In this document: positions 62,069-64,000 of the stretch, piece after piece
How the letters are laid out: the number at the start of each line of letters is the position of its first letter
How positions within the stretch are numbered: the first letter of the stretch is position 1
Assembly: GCF_011764445.1 (NCBI RefSeq)
Contig: NZ_BLPG01000001.1
Coordinates: forward strand, 8,077,001 to 8,141,000
Reading direction: 5' to 3'
DNA: 64,000 bases
DNA from: Phytohabitans rumicis
Lineage (GTDB): Bacteria; Actinomycetota; Actinomycetes; Mycobacteriales; Micromonosporaceae
The notes under the pieces: generated by a model
What the model was told of the DNA's origin: nothing
The model's input: the letters and a program-made list of their open reading frames with translations, nothing else
Databases searched by the model: none
Program-made: the position numbers and the translations under genes

Positions 62069-64000
62069 TCACTCTCCTCATGGGTACGCGGCCGGCGCCG
62101 GAACTGGTGCACGATCGCCTCGTCGGCGGCGCGTACCGCGGCGGCGCCGGCGTCGTCGGGCACGGTGTCGCGGGCCTCGGCCGACGGCAGGGTCAGGATC
62201 ATCGTCAGGCCGCCGCCCGGGGTGTTGTCGGGGGTGAGGCCGCCGCCCATGGCCTCGGCGAGCCCGCGGGACAGCGCCAGGCCGAGCCCGACGCCGGAGT
62301 GGTTGTCCCGGTCGCCGAGCCGCTGGAACGGCAGGAACATCTGGTCCCGTTCCGTCTCCGGGATGCCCGGCCCGTGGTCGATGACGCGCAGTTCCACCTG
62401 GCCCTCGTGCTCGCTGGCGGTGACGATCGGCGGCCGCTCCCGAGGGCTGAACCGCAGGGCGTTGCCGATGACGTTGACCAGGACGCGTTCCAGCAGGGCC
62501 GGGTCGGCGTACACGGCGGGCAGCTCGGCCGGGATCCGCACGCCGACCACGCGGGCGTGCGGGCCCAACTCATCCAGCGCCCGGGGCACGGCGTCCTCCA
62601 GGCCGATCTCGGCCAGCGCCAGCCCGAGCGCCCCGGCCTGCAGGCGGCTCATGTCGAGGAGGTTGTCGACCAGCCGGGCCAGCTTGTCCAGCGACTCGTC
62701 GGCGGTGGCGAGCAGCTCGTCCCGGTCGTCGTCGGAGAACTCCACGTCCTCGCTGCGCAGGCTGGTCACCGCCGCCTTGGCGGACGCGAGCGGGGTACGC
62801 AGATCATGGCTGACCGCGGCGAGCAGCGCGGTGCGCATCTTGTCCGCCTCGGCGAGCGGCTTGGCGGTGGCGGCCTCCTCGGCGAGGCGTTCCTGCCGCA
62901 GCGCGAGCGCGGCCTGCGCGGCGAACGCCTCCACCACGCGCCGGTCCTCGGCGGCCAGCGTGTGTCCACGAAGGACCAGCGAGAGCGTGTCGTCGACCGG
63001 CACGTCCGCGTCGGCGTCCGCGGGCGCGCGGCACGGCGAGCCGCCCACCTGGGCCACCACCTGCCAGGCGCCCGGATCCCGTTGCAGTTCCGGGCCGGGC
63101 GGGGTGTCCGGCAGCCGTTCCAGCAGGGCCACCGACACCAGGCCGAACGTCTCGCGCAGCCGTTCCAGCAAAGCGGTCAGCGGCCGATGGCCGCGCAGCA
63201 CGCTGCCCGCGACGGTCGCGAGGGTCTGGGCGTCCGCGCTGGCACGAGCTGCTTCCCGGGTACGCCGTGCCGCCGCGTCGACGACCGCGCTGACCGCCGC
63301 GGCGACGACCAGAAAGACGATGAGGGAGAGCAGGTTCTCCGTCTCGGCGATGGTGAACCGGTGAATCGGCGCGGTAAAAAAATAGTTGAGCAGCAGGAAG
63401 CCGGCGACGGCCGCGAAGAGGGCCGGCCACATGCCGCCGGCGAGCGCGACGCCGATGACCGCGGCTAGGAAGAGCAGGATGTCGCTGGCCAGCGACAGGT
63501 CGTCGCCGACGAGGTGGAGCGCGACCGTCAGCACCGGCAGCCCGAGCGCGGCCAGGAGGAAGCCGACGAGCCGGCGGCGCCGGGACAGCGCGCCGCCGAG
63601 CGCGATCTGCAGCCGCCCGCGCCCGATCTCGTCATGGGTGACCAGGTGTACGTCGATCGGCCCGGACAGCGCGGTCGTGGTCACGCCGACGCCCGGCGCG
63701 AAGATCTGGGCGAACCGGCCGCGCCGGCTGGCCCCGAGCACGAGCTGGGTGGCGTTGACGCCGCTGGCGAAGTCGAGCAGCGCGCGCGGGATATCGGATC
63801 CAACAACCTGGTGGTAGCTGCCGCCGAGGCTCTCCACCAGGACCCGCTGCCGGGCCAGCAGCGCCGGGTCCGCGCCGGCGAGCCCGTCGGACCGAGCCAC
63901 GTGTACGGCCAGCAGGTCCGCACCCTTGCCACGCGCGGCGATCCGGGCGGCCCGCCGGACCAGCGTCTCACCCTCCGGCCCCCGGTCAGCGCGACGACGA
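62065..64000 (-). CDS. kdpD: Sensor histidine kinase KdpD, 5' part outside window
   Basis: The visible part ends at the KdpE overlap. From the C-terminus: HATPase (VNVIGNALRFSP, VIDHGPGIPE, GVGLGLALSRGLAEAMGG), the phospho-His box AVSHDLRTPLASAKA, a GAF-like region, four membrane segments (LVGFLLAALGLPVLTVALHL onward) and part of the cytoplasmic UspA-like domain (LASGVNATQLVLGASRRGRF). Near the right edge the frame GGPEGETLVRRAARIA needs one more base at 63979-63983, so the N-terminal reading is disturbed there. Senses potassium and cyclic nucleotide/turgor cues in other species. Confidence 0.92.
   Translation of the reverse strand, partial: RRRADRGPEGETLVRRAARIAARGKGADLLAVHVARSDGLAGADPALLARQRVLVESLGGSYHQVVGSDIPRALLDFASGVNATQLVLGASRRGRFAQIFAPGVGVTTTALSGPIDVHLVTHDEIGRGRLQIALGGALSRRRRLVGFLLAALGLPVLTVALHLVGDDLSLASDILLFLAAVIGVALAGGMWPALFAAVAGFLLLNYFFTAPIHRFTIAETENLLSLIVFLVVAAAVSAVVDAAARRTREAARASADAQTLATVAGSVLRGHRPLTALLERLRETFGLVSVALLERLPDTPPGPELQRDPGAWQVVAQVGGSPCRAPADADADVPVDDTLSLVLRGHTLAAEDRRVVEAFAAQAALALRQERLAEEAATAKPLAEADKMRTALLAAVSHDLRTPLASAKAAVTSLRSEDVEFSDDDRDELLATADESLDKLARLVDNLLDMSRLQAGALGLALAEIGLEDAVPRALDELGPHARVVGVRIPAELPAVYADPALLERVLVNVIGNALRFSPRERPPIVTASEHEGQVELRVIDHGPGIPETERDQMFLPFQRLGDRDNHSGVGLGLALSRGLAEAMGGGLTPDNTPGGGLTMILTLPSAEARDTVPDDAGAAAVRAADEAIVHQFRRRPRTHEESE

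Overview
The window is GC-rich throughout, with many GTG starts, very tight ATGA/GTGA gene overlaps and actinomycete-specific families (Scr1-type XRE regulator with a DUF397 partner and a DUF574-type methyltransferase, DUF1206, DUF952, KdpDE, two NarL-type two-component genes). This suggests a filamentous actinomycete, most likely of the Micromonosporaceae or a close relative; the family assignment is inference from gene content.

Layout. 1-21.6 kb is a catabolic region. The end of a sugar-binding protein gene is followed by a long leftward operon: Dpp-type solute-binding protein, two permeases, an alpha/beta hydrolase, two ATPases, amidohydrolase, cytidine-deaminase-like protein, creatininase, cyclase, gamma-glutamyltransferase and MBL hydrolase. 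Then come a copper amine oxidase, a divergent FadR-type GntR regulator, and a second leftward operon (Rieske oxygenase, glutamine-synthetase-like ligase, aldehyde dehydrogenase, aminotransferase/FAD-oxidase fusion). Copies of one palindrome, TTGGATCCAA, sit in front of the binding-protein operon, in the gntR/amine-oxidase gap and in front of the Rieske gene, so the whole region looks like one GntR-controlled regulon for import and breakdown of an amine-containing compound, possibly through gamma-glutamylated intermediates.

21.6-35.3 kb holds a PHB-depolymerase-like esterase, a slipin, an MFS transporter with a divergent LacI regulator and operator, a YtrA-type GntR/ABC operon, an LtaS-like sulfatase-fold membrane enzyme, a NarL-type two-component pair and an FtsX-type ABC exporter. 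35.3-38.2 kb encodes two caspase-clan proteases side by side (clostripain-like, and CHAT behind a leucyl-aminopeptidase-N-like domain). 38.3-54.6 kb is mixed housekeeping: membrane proteins, TetR/MFS, ClC channel, SMP-30, DUF952, papain-like hydrolase, DUF1206, metallophosphoesterase, sulfite-oxidase-like enzyme, trypsin, a quinone reductase behind a SoxR box, and a PanE-type reductase. 54.7-64 kb has the methyltransferase/XRE/DUF397 trio, a GGDEF protein, an operon with a Pycsar-effector-like membrane protein, and KdpE/KdpD running off the right edge.

Two features cut across the window. First, at least six families of palindromic repeats (called A to F here) sit at gene ends, and several supply the stop or start codons of their neighbours. 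Second, at least thirteen genes are disrupted by what looks like one missing base in a run of G or C. Such uniformity points to sequence or assembly error rather than real decay, and it explains several apparent fusions and over-long reading frames. No tRNA, rRNA, CRISPR array or complete insertion sequence was recognised.
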